Assembly: GCA_019421365.1 (NCBI GenBank)
Contig: JAHZFJ010000011.1
Coordinates: 66,016 to 130,015 of the forward strand
Source: Lachnospiraceae bacterium
Lineage (GTDB): Bacteria; Bacillota; Clostridia; Lachnospirales; Lachnospiraceae
Length of the DNA stretch: 64,000 nucleotides
Direction of reading: 5' to 3'
The notes under the pieces were generated by a model that searched no databases, had not been told where the DNA came from, and saw nothing but the letters and a program-made list of their open reading frames with translations. Position 1 is the stretch's first letter. Each line of letters starts with the position of its first letter. This document shows positions 17,552 through 26,807 of the stretch, one piece after another. Position numbers and translations under genes: made by a program.

Positions 17552-19201
17552 ATGACAGATATAAAGAATCTATATGATCTCATTATAGTTGGCGGCGGGC
17601 CAGCCGGATTATCAGCAGCAATTTATATGGCAAGAGCGAAATATCGAGTACTTGTTCTTGAGAAAGAACATACAGGTGGACAGATTACAATAACTTCAGA
17701 AATCATTAATTATCCAGGTGTCAATAAGACGAGCGGAAAAGAATTGACGGATAATATGAGAAATCAAGCAGAATCTTTTGGAGCAGAGTTTTTAATCGCT
17801 GAAGTAAGTGATATGGAATTAGAGTTAGATATAAAAGTAATTCGTACATCTAAGGGCGAATATAAAGCATTAAGTGTTGTATTAGCCGTTGGTGCTAATC
17901 CAAGAAAATTAGGTTTCAAGGGAGAAAATGAATTCCAAGGAAGAGGAGTTGCTTATTGTGCAACATGTGATGGTGAATTCTTTACTGGTATGGATCTTTT
18001 CGTTATTGGTGGTGGATTTGCGGCAGTTGAAGAAGGCATATTCCTTACTAGATATGCAAAATCAGTCACTTTAATAGTGCGTGAAGAAGATTTTACTTGT
18101 GCGAAAACGGTATCAGATCAAATTAAGGAAAATGATAAGATCTCTGCTATATTTACTACAGAAGTTGTGGAAGTGAGTGGAGATAGCATGTTAAAGAAAG
18201 CAAAATTCCGCAATAACACTACAGGAGAAGAATGGACACATGATGCAGATGTCGATGGAGGCTTCGGTGTGTTTGTATTTGCTGGATATGTCCCAAATAC
18301 AAAATGGCTACCATCTGTAGTGGAATTGAATGAACAAGGCTATATTATTACAGATGCTAATCAAAAAACGAATATTGAAGGGGTATATGCAGCAGGTGAT
18401 GTTTGTGTGAAGAACTTAAGGCAAGTAGTTACTGCTGTTTCTGACGGAGCTGTTGCCGCAACATCCTTAGAGAAATATGTTTCTGATTTACATGCGAAAC
18501 ATAACATTCCTGAGTTAGAAATAACTAAGAAAACTAGTAATCAAGGAGCGAATGAAAACAAGCATAATGCCAGTGATGACTTGGTAGATGGTGGATTTTT
18601 AAGCAGTGAAATAAAGAATCAGTTAAGAGGAGTGTTTGAAAAATTCGAAAAGCCTGTTATCTTAAAAACTTGGTTGGATGATAGAAAAATCTCAGAAGAA
18701 GTGAAAGGTTTTCTTGATGAGTTTATAAGTTTAACTGACAAAGTAACTTGGGTCGAGGGAAAAGAGGAAGAAGCAGGTACACGTTTACTCCCAACAATTG
18801 AAGTTTGTTATGCAGATGGCACTAGCAGTGGAATACAGTTCCATGGAGTACCTGGAGGACATGAAATTAACTCATTTATAATTGCATTATACAATGTTGC
18901 AGGACCAGGAAAAGAAATTGAACAAGACGTGGAGAAGAAGATTAAAGAAGTATCAAAACCAGTAAATCTTAAGATTATGGTTTCGCTATCATGCACAATG
19001 TGTCCGGAATTAGTTATGGCTGCTCAGAAGGCTGCAACTCTTTCGGATAATATTGAAGCGGAGATGATTGATTTAATGCATTATCCTGAATTAAAAGAGA
19101 AATATCAAGTAATGAGTGTACCATGTATGGTTATTAATGATGAAATTGTTCATTTTGGTAAAAAGGGAATAAGTGAAATCGCGGATATTATAAACAAATA
19201 A
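17552..19201 (+). CDS. TrxR-like flavoprotein with C-terminal AhpF-type Trx-fold tail
   Basis: A 549-residue flavin disulfide reductase, very probably the electron donor for AhpC. Residues 1-310 are thioredoxin-reductase-like: FAD motif IIVGGGPAGLSAA at 11-23, redox pair CATC at 136-139, NAD(P) site VIGGGFAAVEEG and the GDV motif YAAGDVCVKN. Residues about 355-549 form a tandem Trx-like region resembling the AhpF N-terminal domain, with redox pair CTMC at 481-484. In canonical AhpF this domain is at the N-terminus, so the order here is reversed. An aaaggagg site supports the start. Confidence 0.9.
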   Translation: MTDIKNLYDLIIVGGGPAGLSAAIYMARAKYRVLVLEKEHTGGQITITSEIINYPGVNKTSGKELTDNMRNQAESFGAEFLIAEVSDMELELDIKVIRTSKGEYKALSVVLAVGANPRKLGFKGENEFQGRGVAYCATCDGEFFTGMDLFVIGGGFAAVEEGIFLTRYAKSVTLIVREEDFTCAKTVSDQIKENDKISAIFTTEVVEVSGDSMLKKAKFRNNTTGEEWTHDADVDGGFGVFVFAGYVPNTKWLPSVVELNEQGYIITDANQKTNIEGVYAAGDVCVKNLRQVVTAVSDGAVAATSLEKYVSDLHAKHNIPELEITKKTSNQGANENKHNASDDLVDGGFLSSEIKNQLRGVFEKFEKPVILKTWLDDRKISEEVKGFLDEFISLTDKVTWVEGKEEEAGTRLLPTIEVCYADGTSSGIQFHGVPGGHEINSFIIALYNVAGPGKEIEQDVEKKIKEVSKPVNLKIMVSLSCTMCPELVMAAQKAATLSDNIEAEMIDLMHYPELKEKYQVMSVPCMVINDEIVHFGKKGISEIADIINK

Positions 19202-19217
19202 ATAATTGCAATATATA

Positions 19218-19246
19218 TTGATTTATGTACCAATACATGTTATAAT
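19218..19246 (+). promoter_or_regulatory. Promoter of the 26-codon micro-gene
   Basis: TTGATT (19218-19223), 17 bp, perfect TATAAT (19241-19246). An operator follows at 19254. Confidence 0.75.
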
Positions 19247-19253
19247 ACAGATA

Positions 19254-19271
19254 AGTTAGTTTTAACTAACT
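19254..19271 (+). promoter_or_regulatory. GTTAG-N6-CTAAC operator at the micro-gene
   Basis: AGTTAG (19254-19259), TTTTAA, CTAACT (19266-19271), a near-perfect palindrome seven bases after the -10, exactly as at ahpC and enolase. Confidence 0.6.
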
Positions 19272-19308
19272 TAAAATACGGAAAGATAATATAGGAGGTA
19301 CGAATCAT

Positions 19309-19389
19309 ATGGAAATTGCAATTGTCGGTTTAGTATTCGTTATGATCTGTATTATTGGTATCAAAAAAAATATAAGAAAGTTATTGTAA
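19309..19389 (+). CDS. Membrane micro-protein, 26 aa
   Basis: A short ORF with a full ribosome site (aggaggt) eight bases before its ATG. It encodes one hydrophobic helix (EIAIVGLVFVMICIIGI) and a basic tail (KKNIRKLL), as in single-pass membrane micro-proteins. It has its own promoter, an operator of the feoA type and its own terminator at 19456, forming a complete monocistronic unit of about 235 nt. Its start resembles the membrane part of the FeoB-associated small protein at 59780 but lacks the Cys-rich tail. Function is unknown; iron-linked regulation is inferred from the operator. Confidence 0.6.
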   Translation: MEIAIVGLVFVMICIIGIKKNIRKLL

Positions 19390-19455
19390 AAATACCAACT
19401 ATACATTTAATATAATATAAATTTAAAAATAATAATAAAATAATAAATTTATAAA

Positions 19456-19487
19456 AAAGAAAGTTCGCTAAGCGTACTTTCTTTTTT
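19456..19487 (+). terminator. Terminator of the micro-gene
   Basis: aaagaaagt-t-cgc, loop taa, gcg-t-actttcttt, followed by TTT: a nearly perfect stem with a U-tract at 19481-19487. Confidence 0.85.
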
Positions 19488-19537
19488 TCGTCCAGCTTAT
19501 AATAAGAAGACAATAAAACATTGGATTAATTATAATC

Positions 19538-19566
19538 TTGTAAGACTCGCTTGATTTTTGTATAAT
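19538..19566 (+). promoter_or_regulatory. Promoter of the RpiR-family gene
   Basis: TTGTAA (19538-19543), 17 bp, TATAAT (19561-19566), then a ctaggagggc ribosome site. The leader is short. Confidence 0.75.
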
Positions 19567-19586
19567 CAAACTAGGAGGGCATTCGT

Positions 19587-20303
19587 ATGTTCAGTTATGA
19601 TAATATTCAAAAATTAAATAATCTAGAATTACTTGTGTATGATTATGTTATTAAGAATAAACAGGTAGTAAGATATATGACAGTGAGAGACTTAGCGGCG
19701 GCAGTACATGTTTCAACATCAACCGTTATTCGATTTTGTAAAAAGCTTGGATGTGATGGCTACTCAGAGTTTCGAGTTAAATTTAAGATTTACTTAAATG
19801 AACAAAGTAGTCGTCAGTCAAAAGATGACATTGAGGAATTGCAACATTATTTTAAAAGTGTGGAAACAACTGCTTGGGAACAGGTGATGCAAGAGGCTGT
19901 CCAGATGATTATAGAGGCAAAAAGAGTAATCTTTGTAGGGGTTGGAACCTCTGGAGTTCTTGGGAAATATGGAGCGAGATTTTTCTCTAATGTAGGAAAA
20001 TTTGCACAGAGTATTGATGATCCTTACTATCCGATATTAGAAGATATTCTTGATAATACTGTGATAATTGCTTTATCTGTATCAGGTGAAGTGAGTGAAG
20101 TTATTCGTATGATTAATGAATTTAAGCAGCATAATTGTAAAATATTAAGCATTACTAATAAAAACTCTTGTACGCTTGCCAAAATATCTGATTTAAATTT
20201 GTCGTATTTTATAGAAGAAAAAAAAGTGGGCGGTGACTTGAATGTTACTACGCAGGTTCCGGTGTTATTCTTAATTGAGACATTAGCGAGAAGTATTAAA
20301 TAA
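19587..20303 (+). CDS. RpiR/MurR-family regulator (HTH + SIS)
   Basis: A 238-residue regulator with an N-terminal HTH_6 domain (about 1-75; TVRDLAAAVHVSTSTVIRFC is the recognition region) and a C-terminal SIS domain binding phosphosugars (about 100-235; VIFVGVGTSGVLGKYG and ALSVSGEVSEVIRMI). It is transcribed toward the beta-glucoside PTS and phospho-beta-glucosidase genes, so it probably controls them in response to a sugar phosphate. No BglG-type antiterminator is present, consistent with this role. A strong terminator separates it from the PTS gene. Confidence 0.9.
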   Translation: MFSYDNIQKLNNLELLVYDYVIKNKQVVRYMTVRDLAAAVHVSTSTVIRFCKKLGCDGYSEFRVKFKIYLNEQSSRQSKDDIEELQHYFKSVETTAWEQVMQEAVQMIIEAKRVIFVGVGTSGVLGKYGARFFSNVGKFAQSIDDPYYPILEDILDNTVIIALSVSGEVSEVIRMINEFKQHNCKILSITNKNSCTLAKISDLNLSYFIEEKKVGGDLNVTTQVPVLFLIETLARSIK

Positions 20304-20313
20304 TGCCTAAAGT

Positions 20314-20363
20314 AAATAAAGCAGATACAACATAGTTATAATAGTGTTGTATCTGCTTTATTT
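20314..20363 (+). terminator. Terminator after the RpiR-family gene
   Basis: A 19-bp perfect stem, aaataaagcagatacaaca (20314-20332) with its complement at 20345-20363, followed by a T-rich tail. Confidence 0.9.
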
Positions 20364-20406
20364 ATTTTAGGTACCATGAATTATAAGAGTAAAAAACAAA
20401 TTGTTT

Positions 20407-20446
20407 CTTCGGTGTAACAAATTACAAACAAACGAAACAGAAACCA
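20407..20446 (+). promoter_or_regulatory. Possible RpiR operator before the PTS gene
   Basis: ttgtttc near 20400 and the inverted gaaaca near 20437 flank about 30 bp upstream of the PTS gene. RpiR-family sites often contain GTTTC/GAAAC half-sites, but spacing here is loose and the assignment is tentative. No RAT site or BglG-type terminator is seen. Confidence 0.3.
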
Positions 20447-20522
20447 GAAGGGGCCAGGAGTATAGATAATAAGACATGGTTTATGATATATTAAGTTCAA
20501 GATACAAAAGGAGGAAATCTCA

Positions 20523-22412
20523 ATGGCAATTGATTATAGTATCACTGCGAAAGCATTGGTAAAGGAACTAGGCGGAGATGAGAACATTAGTAATGTAACT
20601 CACTGTGCCACAAGATTACGTTTTATATTAAAGGATACGAAGGGTATTAATACTGAAACTGTAAGAAAGATCCCTGGAGTAATTACGACAGTAGAAGCGG
20701 GAGGACAATATCAAGTCGTTATTGGTAATCACGTACAAGACGCTTACAAAGAAGTATTAAAGCTTGTAACGGTAGAAGAAGGTGGTAGCGAACCAACTCA
20801 AAAAGTAGGGATAGTCAGTAGGATAATTGATGTAATTTCTAGTATTTTTGCTCCATTTTTATATACACTTGCGGCATGTGGTATCTTACAAGGTATTCTC
20901 GGGGTACTTGTTGCAATGAATCTAATGGATACAAGCTGGGGAACTTATAAGATTTTGAACTTTGTCTCTTGGACAGCATTTACATTCTTACCTGTATTGA
21001 TTGCTGTAACTGCATCTAAGAAATTTAAAGTAAATGAATTTATCGGTATTGTAATCGCATGTGCATTAGTTAGTCCAGATTATATTGCAATGGTGAATGC
21101 AGGTGAATCACTAACATTCTTAGGAATTAATGTTCAGATGCTTAGTTATACATCTACAGTTATACCAATTATACTAGCAATTTGGATTGCATCTTATGTA
21201 CAGAGATTTTTCGATAAAACATTACCAATAGTGATTAGAAACCTATTCACTCCGATGTTTACAATTGCAATTATGGTACCACTAACATTACTAGTATGTG
21301 GACCTTTAGGAAATATGGTTGGTGGAGCAATCGGTGATGTATACAATTCCTTATATGATTTAAGTCCAATTGTTGCGGGCGTTGTTGTAGGTGGCTTATG
21401 GGAAGTAATGGTTATCTTCGGTGTGCACTGGGGAATCACTCCGGTTACAGTTGGTAACTATGCGGCTCTAGGATATGATACATTCACAGGCATACAAGGA
21501 TCTGCTGTATTCTCACAAGCAGGTGCAGCTCTTGGAGTGTTCTTCCGTACGAAGGATAAAGAATTAAAACAAGTTTCACTTCCAGCAGCTATTACAGGGC
21601 TTTTTGGAATTACAGAACCAGCAATCTATGGTGTTAACTTACGTTTAAAAACGCCAATGATTTGTGGTTGTATAGCTGGTGCTGTAGGTGGTGGTATAGC
21701 TGGTGCTTTTCATGCATATTCATGGAGTTATAACATGCCAGGTATCGCAACACTACCAGCTTATTTTAAAGAAGGATATATGTCAAACTTCCTTGGATAC
21801 CTAATATCAATTATTGTATCATTCGTATTAGCAATGGTGCTTACTATGATCGTTGGATTTAAAGAAGATGTAAAAGAGTCAAAGAAAGACACAAATGTAG
21901 ACGGTAAAGATGAAGTAAAAACATTAGAATCTACAAATGCATCTTCAGTTGATAATAAAGAAATGAGAATTAGTTCACCACTTAGTGGTAAAGTAATCGC
22001 TCTTTCTGATGTAAACGATGATGCGTTCTCTAGTGAAGCCATGGGTAAGGGCGCAGCTATCATACCAAAAGAAGGAAAAGTCTATGCACCATTTGATGGA
22101 ACGGTAGCAGCACTTTTTCCAACAGGACATGCAATTGGTCTTATGTCTGACTCAGGAGAAGAATTATTAATTCATATTGGAATTAATACTGTAGGAATGG
22201 CTGGGAAAGGCTTTGAAGTACAGGTTTCTCAAAATGATAGAGTAAAAAAGGGACAGCTTTTAATCACATTCTCTCTTGAAGAGATTCAAAAAGCAGGATT
22301 TGAATCGACAACTATGGTAATTGTATCTAACACAGAAGAGTTTAAGAGTGTAGAAGCATTGAAAGTTTCGGACGTGGTACATGGTCAAGAATTGTTAGAA
22401 ATTCAGAAATAG
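20523..22412 (+). CDS. bglP: PTS beta-glucoside-specific EIIBCA component
   Basis: Three-domain permease (629 residues) that imports and phosphorylates beta-glucosides such as cellobiose or salicin. EIIB: phosphorylated Cys28 in NVTHCATRLRF. EIIC: membrane spans from about residue 105 to 450, with GLFGITEPAIYGVNL. EIIA: phospho-His551 in ELLIHIGINTVGM, after a charged linker at about 455-480. The order B-C-A matches BglP/BglF. A gaggaaat site supports the start. It is followed 10 bp later by the phospho-beta-glucosidase gene. Confidence 0.95.
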   Translation: MAIDYSITAKALVKELGGDENISNVTHCATRLRFILKDTKGINTETVRKIPGVITTVEAGGQYQVVIGNHVQDAYKEVLKLVTVEEGGSEPTQKVGIVSRIIDVISSIFAPFLYTLAACGILQGILGVLVAMNLMDTSWGTYKILNFVSWTAFTFLPVLIAVTASKKFKVNEFIGIVIACALVSPDYIAMVNAGESLTFLGINVQMLSYTSTVIPIILAIWIASYVQRFFDKTLPIVIRNLFTPMFTIAIMVPLTLLVCGPLGNMVGGAIGDVYNSLYDLSPIVAGVVVGGLWEVMVIFGVHWGITPVTVGNYAALGYDTFTGIQGSAVFSQAGAALGVFFRTKDKELKQVSLPAAITGLFGITEPAIYGVNLRLKTPMICGCIAGAVGGGIAGAFHAYSWSYNMPGIATLPAYFKEGYMSNFLGYLISIIVSFVLAMVLTMIVGFKEDVKESKKDTNVDGKDEVKTLESTNASSVDNKEMRISSPLSGKVIALSDVNDDAFSSEAMGKGAAIIPKEGKVYAPFDGTVAALFPTGHAIGLMSDSGEELLIHIGINTVGMAGKGFEVQVSQNDRVKKGQLLITFSLEEIQKAGFESTTMVIVSNTEEFKSVEALKVSDVVHGQELLEIQK

Positions 22413-22422
22413 AGGTGTAAAT

Positions 22423-23847
22423 ATGTTATCGGATAAATTTCTTTGGGGCGGCGCTGTAGCCGCTCACCAGGTAGAAGGTGGTTGGAACAAAGGCGGTAAA
22501 GGAGTAAGCATTGTTGATGTGCTTACTGGGGGGACTCATGGAGTAGATCGTAAGATAACAGATGGTGTGTTAGAAGATTGTTATTATCCAAATCATGAAG
22601 CTGTAGACTTTTACGGACATTACAAAGAAGATGTAAAATTGTTTGCAGAAATGGGATTCAAATGCTTCCGAACTTCTATAGCATGGACTCGTATCTTTCC
22701 AAATGGTGATGAAAAAGAGCCAAACGAAGAAGGATTACAATTTTATGATGATTTATTTGATGAACTACTAAAATACGGGATCGAACCAGTAATTACGTTA
22801 TCACATTTTGAAATGCCTTATTATCTAGTGAAAGAATATGGTGGTTGGAAGAATCGTAAATTGATCGATTTCTTTGTACATTATGCCAAAGTGGTTATGG
22901 AACGTTACAAAGATAAGGTTAAGTATTGGATGACATTCAATGAAATCAACAATCAGAAAAATTATGAATATCCGTTATTTGGTTATGTAAACTCAGGTGT
23001 TATTTTCAATCAAGAAGAAAATCCAGAAGAGTGTATGTATCAGACTGTTCATCATGAATTAGTTGCAAGTGCCTTAGTTGTTAAAGAAGGACATAAGATT
23101 AATCCAGATTTTAAAATTGGTTGTATGCTTGCTTGTGTTCCGTTATATCCGTATTCTTGTAATCCAGAAGACATGATGTATTCTTTAGAATCAATGCATG
23201 ATCGATATTTATTCGGAGATGTGCATGTTCGTGGAGAATATCCATCATATGCTTATAAAGAGTGGGAGAGAAAAGGATATCATATTCATATGGAACCGGA
23301 AGATGCGAAGATCTTGAAAGAAGGAATCGTAGATTATATCGGACTTAGCTATTATATGACAAATGCAGTAAAGGCAGATGCAGTGGTGAAAGGCAATGGA
23401 TTAGATGGGTTCCCAGGAAGTGTTCCTAACCCTTATGTAAAGGCTTCTGACTGGGGATGGCAGATTGATCCAATCGGTCTTAGATATGCGCTTAATCTTC
23501 TATATGAACGTTACCAAAAACCTCTTTTCATTGTGGAAAATGGATTTGGTGCAATTGACACACCAGATGAACAAGGGTATGTAGAAGATGATTATCGTAT
23601 TGAATATCTTAAGAATCATATTATTGAGATGAAGAAAGCAGTTGAACTTGATGGTATCGACTTGATGGGATATACTCCATGGGGCTGCATTGATTGTATC
23701 TCATTTACCACAGGAGAGATGAAGAAACGTTACGGATTTATCTACGTGGATAAAGATAATGATGGTAATGGAACTTTAAATAGAAGTAAGAAAAAATCTT
23801 TTGAATGGTTTAAACGCGTTATTGAAACCAATGGAGAAGAATTATAA
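22423..23847 (+). CDS. bglA: 6-phospho-beta-glucosidase, GH1
   Basis: GH1 enzyme of 474 residues that hydrolyses the phosphorylated disaccharide delivered by the PTS, releasing glucose 6-phosphate and an aglycone or glucose. The acid/base Glu174 is in MTFNEINN and the nucleophile Glu372 in FIVENGFGA. The start FLWGGAVAAHQVEG is typical. It forms an operon with the PTS gene. Its terminator appears to have been split by a palindromic insertion (PalC, 23887). Confidence 0.95.
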   Translation: MLSDKFLWGGAVAAHQVEGGWNKGGKGVSIVDVLTGGTHGVDRKITDGVLEDCYYPNHEAVDFYGHYKEDVKLFAEMGFKCFRTSIAWTRIFPNGDEKEPNEEGLQFYDDLFDELLKYGIEPVITLSHFEMPYYLVKEYGGWKNRKLIDFFVHYAKVVMERYKDKVKYWMTFNEINNQKNYEYPLFGYVNSGVIFNQEENPEECMYQTVHHELVASALVVKEGHKINPDFKIGCMLACVPLYPYSCNPEDMMYSLESMHDRYLFGDVHVRGEYPSYAYKEWERKGYHIHMEPEDAKILKEGIVDYIGLSYYMTNAVKADAVVKGNGLDGFPGSVPNPYVKASDWGWQIDPIGLRYALNLLYERYQKPLFIVENGFGAIDTPDEQGYVEDDYRIEYLKNHIIEMKKAVELDGIDLMGYTPWGCIDCISFTTGEMKKRYGFIYVDKDNDGNGTLNRSKKKSFEWFKRVIETNGEEL

Positions 23848-23864
23848 AATGATTTAGGTACTAA

Positions 23865-24108
23865 AAAGCCCATTCAATATTTTGATTCGTCGATTTGCAC
23901 AATTTACACATTAATATGTGATGCAAACCATAGTTTAATCGTAACCCGCTCCCGCTTGGATGAAGTTCGTAGTGGTACGTAAGACTCTAAAATACAGAGC
24001 CTAAGTACCAACGACTTCATACAGTTGCTCATGAAACTATGCTCTGCAACACATTAGTTAAGTTTATAAATGTGCAAATTGACGAAGGTAAGTTTTCTAG
24101 AGGGCTTT
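23865..24108 (+). terminator. bglA terminator stem, apparently interrupted by PalC
   Basis: aaagccc at 23865-23871 and gggcttt at 24102-24108 pair, and outer flanks ggtact and taatacc extend the stem. Between them lies the 200-bp palindrome PalC. The arrangement looks like a conventional terminator whose loop received an insertion. Confidence 0.5.
23887..24086. repeat. PalC, 200-bp imperfect palindrome
   Basis: The ends ttcgtcgatttgcac (23887) and gtgcaaattgacgaa (to 24086) pair. Inner arms also pair: accatagttt near 23929 with aaactatgct near 24034, and atgaagttcgtagtggtac near 23960 with gtaccaacgacttcat near 24005. It is non-coding. The right end (tgtgcaaattgacgaa) resembles a diverged PalB right end. 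Confidence 0.75.
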
Positions 24109-24124
24109 AATACCCTAATAATAA

Positions 24125-24240
24125 ACTCAAACTCTGTACTTGAAGATTTCGATGAATACTAACTGTTATACTCAACAAAATTATTTTTTATTAGCTTCAC
24201 GCGTAGCAGTTCAGTGCTTACATGCAACGAAACAAATCTA
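24125..24240 (+). repeat. PalB repeat, copy C (right end missing)
   Basis: Begins ctcaaactctgtacttgaag and follows the 60541 copy through atttcgatgaatac and the internal segment cacgcgtagcagt, then loses similarity near 24230 where the terminator hairpin starts. It lies just downstream of PalC. Confidence 0.65.
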
Positions 24241-24248
24241 TACAGTAA

Positions 24249-24301
24249 ATAAAATCAATTATGGGATATGCAGTTTGTGCATATCCCATAATTGATTTTA
24301 T
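24249..24301. terminator. Perfect 24-bp stem hairpin upstream of pflB
   Basis: Arms 24249-24272 and 24278-24301 are perfectly complementary (core attatgggatatgca) with a 5-nt loop; the sequence is A-rich on the left and T-rich on the right. It can act as a bidirectional terminator that insulates pflB. Confidence 0.8.
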
Positions 24302-24475
24302 AAGAGAATTTAACGGAAATACTGAGTAAAAATTCAACATTGTACAAAATTAAATACTGGTAAAAAATAACTGGATTTTTATCAAAAACAGTGATATTAT
24401 ATGTGTATACAATATACAATACACAGTACACGGTAAGTATATCATAGAATATTTCGTAAAAGGAGGACATTAATT

Positions 24476-26728
24476 ATGTTACAAAAAGAACAATGGGAAG
24501 GCTTTAAAGGAAGACTTTGGAAAGAAGAAGTTAATACAAGAGACTTTATCCAAAACAATTATAAACCATATGATGGTGACTCTTCATTCTTAGCAGATCC
24601 AACAGAAGCTACAAATAAACTTTGGGGTAAACTTCAAGAACTTCAAAAAGAAGAAAGAGCCAAAGGCGGTGTCCTTGATATGGATACTGATATTGTATCT
24701 GGAATTACATCACATGGTCCAGGATATATCAACGAAGCTGAAAAAGATCTTGAAAAAGTAGTAGGCTTACAAACAGATAAACCTCTAAAGAGAGCATTCA
24801 TGCCATATGGTGGTATTAAGATGGCTGAAGAAGCTTGCTCAACATACGGATATGAACCAAACAAAGAACTTCATAAAGTATTTACTGAATATCACAAAAC
24901 ACACAACCAAGGTGTTTTCGATGCATATACTCCAGAAATCAGAAAAGCTCGTCATAACAAAATTATCACAGGACTTCCTGACACATATGGTCGTGGACGT
25001 ATCGTAGGTGATTATAGAAGAGTTGCTCTTTATGGTATTGATTTCTTAATGGAAGAAAAAGCAAAAGATCATGCTAACTGTGGAGATGGAACAATGACAG
25101 ATGATATCATCCGTCAAAGAGAAGAAATCTTTAATCAATATAGAGCATTAGCTGATATGAAAAAAATGGCTGCTTCTTATGGTTATGATATTTCAGAACC
25201 AGCTAAGAACGCTAGAGAAGCTGTTCAATGGTTATACTTTGGTTACCTTGCAGCTGTTAAAACTCAAAACGGTGCAGCAATGAGTGTTGGTCGTATCTCA
25301 ACATTCCTTGATATCTATATTCAAAGAGATTTAGAAAACGGAACTCTTACAGAAGATGAGGCGCAAGAACTTATTGACCATATGGTAATGAAATTCAGAA
25401 TGGTTAAGTTCGCAAGAATCCCTTCATACAATCAATTATTCTCAGGTGATCCAGTATGGGCTACACTTGAAGTTGCAGGTATGGGTGTTGATGGTCGTTC
25501 AATGGTTACTAAAACTGACTTCAGATTCCTTCATACACTTGAAAACATGGGACCTTCACCAGAACCAAACTTAACAGTTCTTTACTCACCAAATTTACCA
25601 GAGAACTTCAAGAAATACGCTGCTGAGATTTCAATCAATACAAGTTCAGTACAATATGAAAATGATGATGTAATGAAACCAGTATGGGGCGATGATTACT
25701 CAATCTGTTGTTGTGTATCTGCTACACAAACAGGTAAGGAAATGCAATTCTTCGGAGCAAGAGCTAACCTTGCTAAGTGTTTATTATACGCTATTAATGG
25801 TGGTGTTGATGAAAAATCAGGTGCTCAAGTAGGACCAGAATATAAAGCAATCACTTCTGAATACTTAGATTATGATGAAGTAATGAAGAAATATGATGTA
25901 ATGATGGATTGGTTAGCAGGAATTTATGTAAATTCACTTAATATCATTCAATACATGCATGATAAATATTATTATGAAGCAGCTGAAATGGCACTTATCG
26001 ATACAGATGTAAGACGTACATTTGCAACTGGTATTGCAGGATTTTCTCATGTTGTAGATTCACTTAGTGCTATCAAATATGCTAAGGTTAAAACAATCCG
26101 TAACGAAGACGGCATTGTAATAGATTATGATGTAACTGGTGACTTCCCAAGATACGGTAACGATGATGATCGTGCAGATGACATCGCTGTTGAATTACTT
26201 CGTTCATTCCTTACTAAGCTTAAGAAACGTCATACTTACAGAGATTCAGAGCCAACAACTTCTATCTTAACAATTACTTCAAACGTAGTTTATGGTAAAG
26301 CTACAGGAGCTATGCCTGATGGACGTAAAGCTGGAGAACCATTAGCACCAGGTGCTAACCCAAGTTACGGTGCAGAAGGATCAGGACTTCTTGCTTCATT
26401 AAATTCAGTAGCTAAGCTTCCATATGAATGGGCTCTTGATGGTATCTCTAATACACAAACTATCAATCCAGATGCATTAGGACATGACGAAGGAGAAAGA
26501 GTAACTAGCCTTGTTAACGTTCTTGACGGATATTTTGCACAAGGTGCTCACCACCTTAACGTTAATGTTTTCGGTAAAGAAAAATTAATCGATGCAATGG
26601 AACATCCTGAAAAAGAAGAATATGCTAACTTCACAATCAGAGTTTCTGGTTATGCTGTTAAGTTTATCGATCTTACTAGAGAACAACAAATGGATGTTAT
26701 CTCAAGAACATTCCATGGTAATATGTAA
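24476..26728 (+). CDS. pflB: Formate C-acetyltransferase (pyruvate formate-lyase)
   Basis: Glycyl-radical enzyme converting pyruvate and CoA to acetyl-CoA and formate during anaerobic fermentation (750 residues). The radical Gly725 is in RVSGYAVKF. The active-site cysteines are in SICCCVSATQ: three adjacent Cys (411-413), of which 412-413 match the catalytic pair of E. coli. An aaaggagg site precedes the ATG. Codon choice is biased as in a highly expressed gene. Its activase follows after a hairpin. The upstream 175 bases contain no convincing Rex box or -35/-10 pair. Confidence 0.98.
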   Translation: MLQKEQWEGFKGRLWKEEVNTRDFIQNNYKPYDGDSSFLADPTEATNKLWGKLQELQKEERAKGGVLDMDTDIVSGITSHGPGYINEAEKDLEKVVGLQTDKPLKRAFMPYGGIKMAEEACSTYGYEPNKELHKVFTEYHKTHNQGVFDAYTPEIRKARHNKIITGLPDTYGRGRIVGDYRRVALYGIDFLMEEKAKDHANCGDGTMTDDIIRQREEIFNQYRALADMKKMAASYGYDISEPAKNAREAVQWLYFGYLAAVKTQNGAAMSVGRISTFLDIYIQRDLENGTLTEDEAQELIDHMVMKFRMVKFARIPSYNQLFSGDPVWATLEVAGMGVDGRSMVTKTDFRFLHTLENMGPSPEPNLTVLYSPNLPENFKKYAAEISINTSSVQYENDDVMKPVWGDDYSICCCVSATQTGKEMQFFGARANLAKCLLYAINGGVDEKSGAQVGPEYKAITSEYLDYDEVMKKYDVMMDWLAGIYVNSLNIIQYMHDKYYYEAAEMALIDTDVRRTFATGIAGFSHVVDSLSAIKYAKVKTIRNEDGIVIDYDVTGDFPRYGNDDDRADDIAVELLRSFLTKLKKRHTYRDSEPTTSILTITSNVVYGKATGAMPDGRKAGEPLAPGANPSYGAEGSGLLASLNSVAKLPYEWALDGISNTQTINPDALGHDEGERVTSLVNVLDGYFAQGAHHLNVNVFGKEKLIDAMEHPEKEEYANFTIRVSGYAVKFIDLTREQQMDVISRTFHGNM

Positions 26729-26807
26729 TACTTGGAATTTAAATAATATCGTTTAGTAATGTTTGTAATCGTTGCTGAATTGTAGTAATCTAGTATTACA
26801 AAATAAG

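Noticed and set aside
24365..24400. pflB promoter ending in TATTAT at 24395
   Set aside because: The matching -35 position reads TGGATT, which is too weak to claim, although a promoter must lie in this region.
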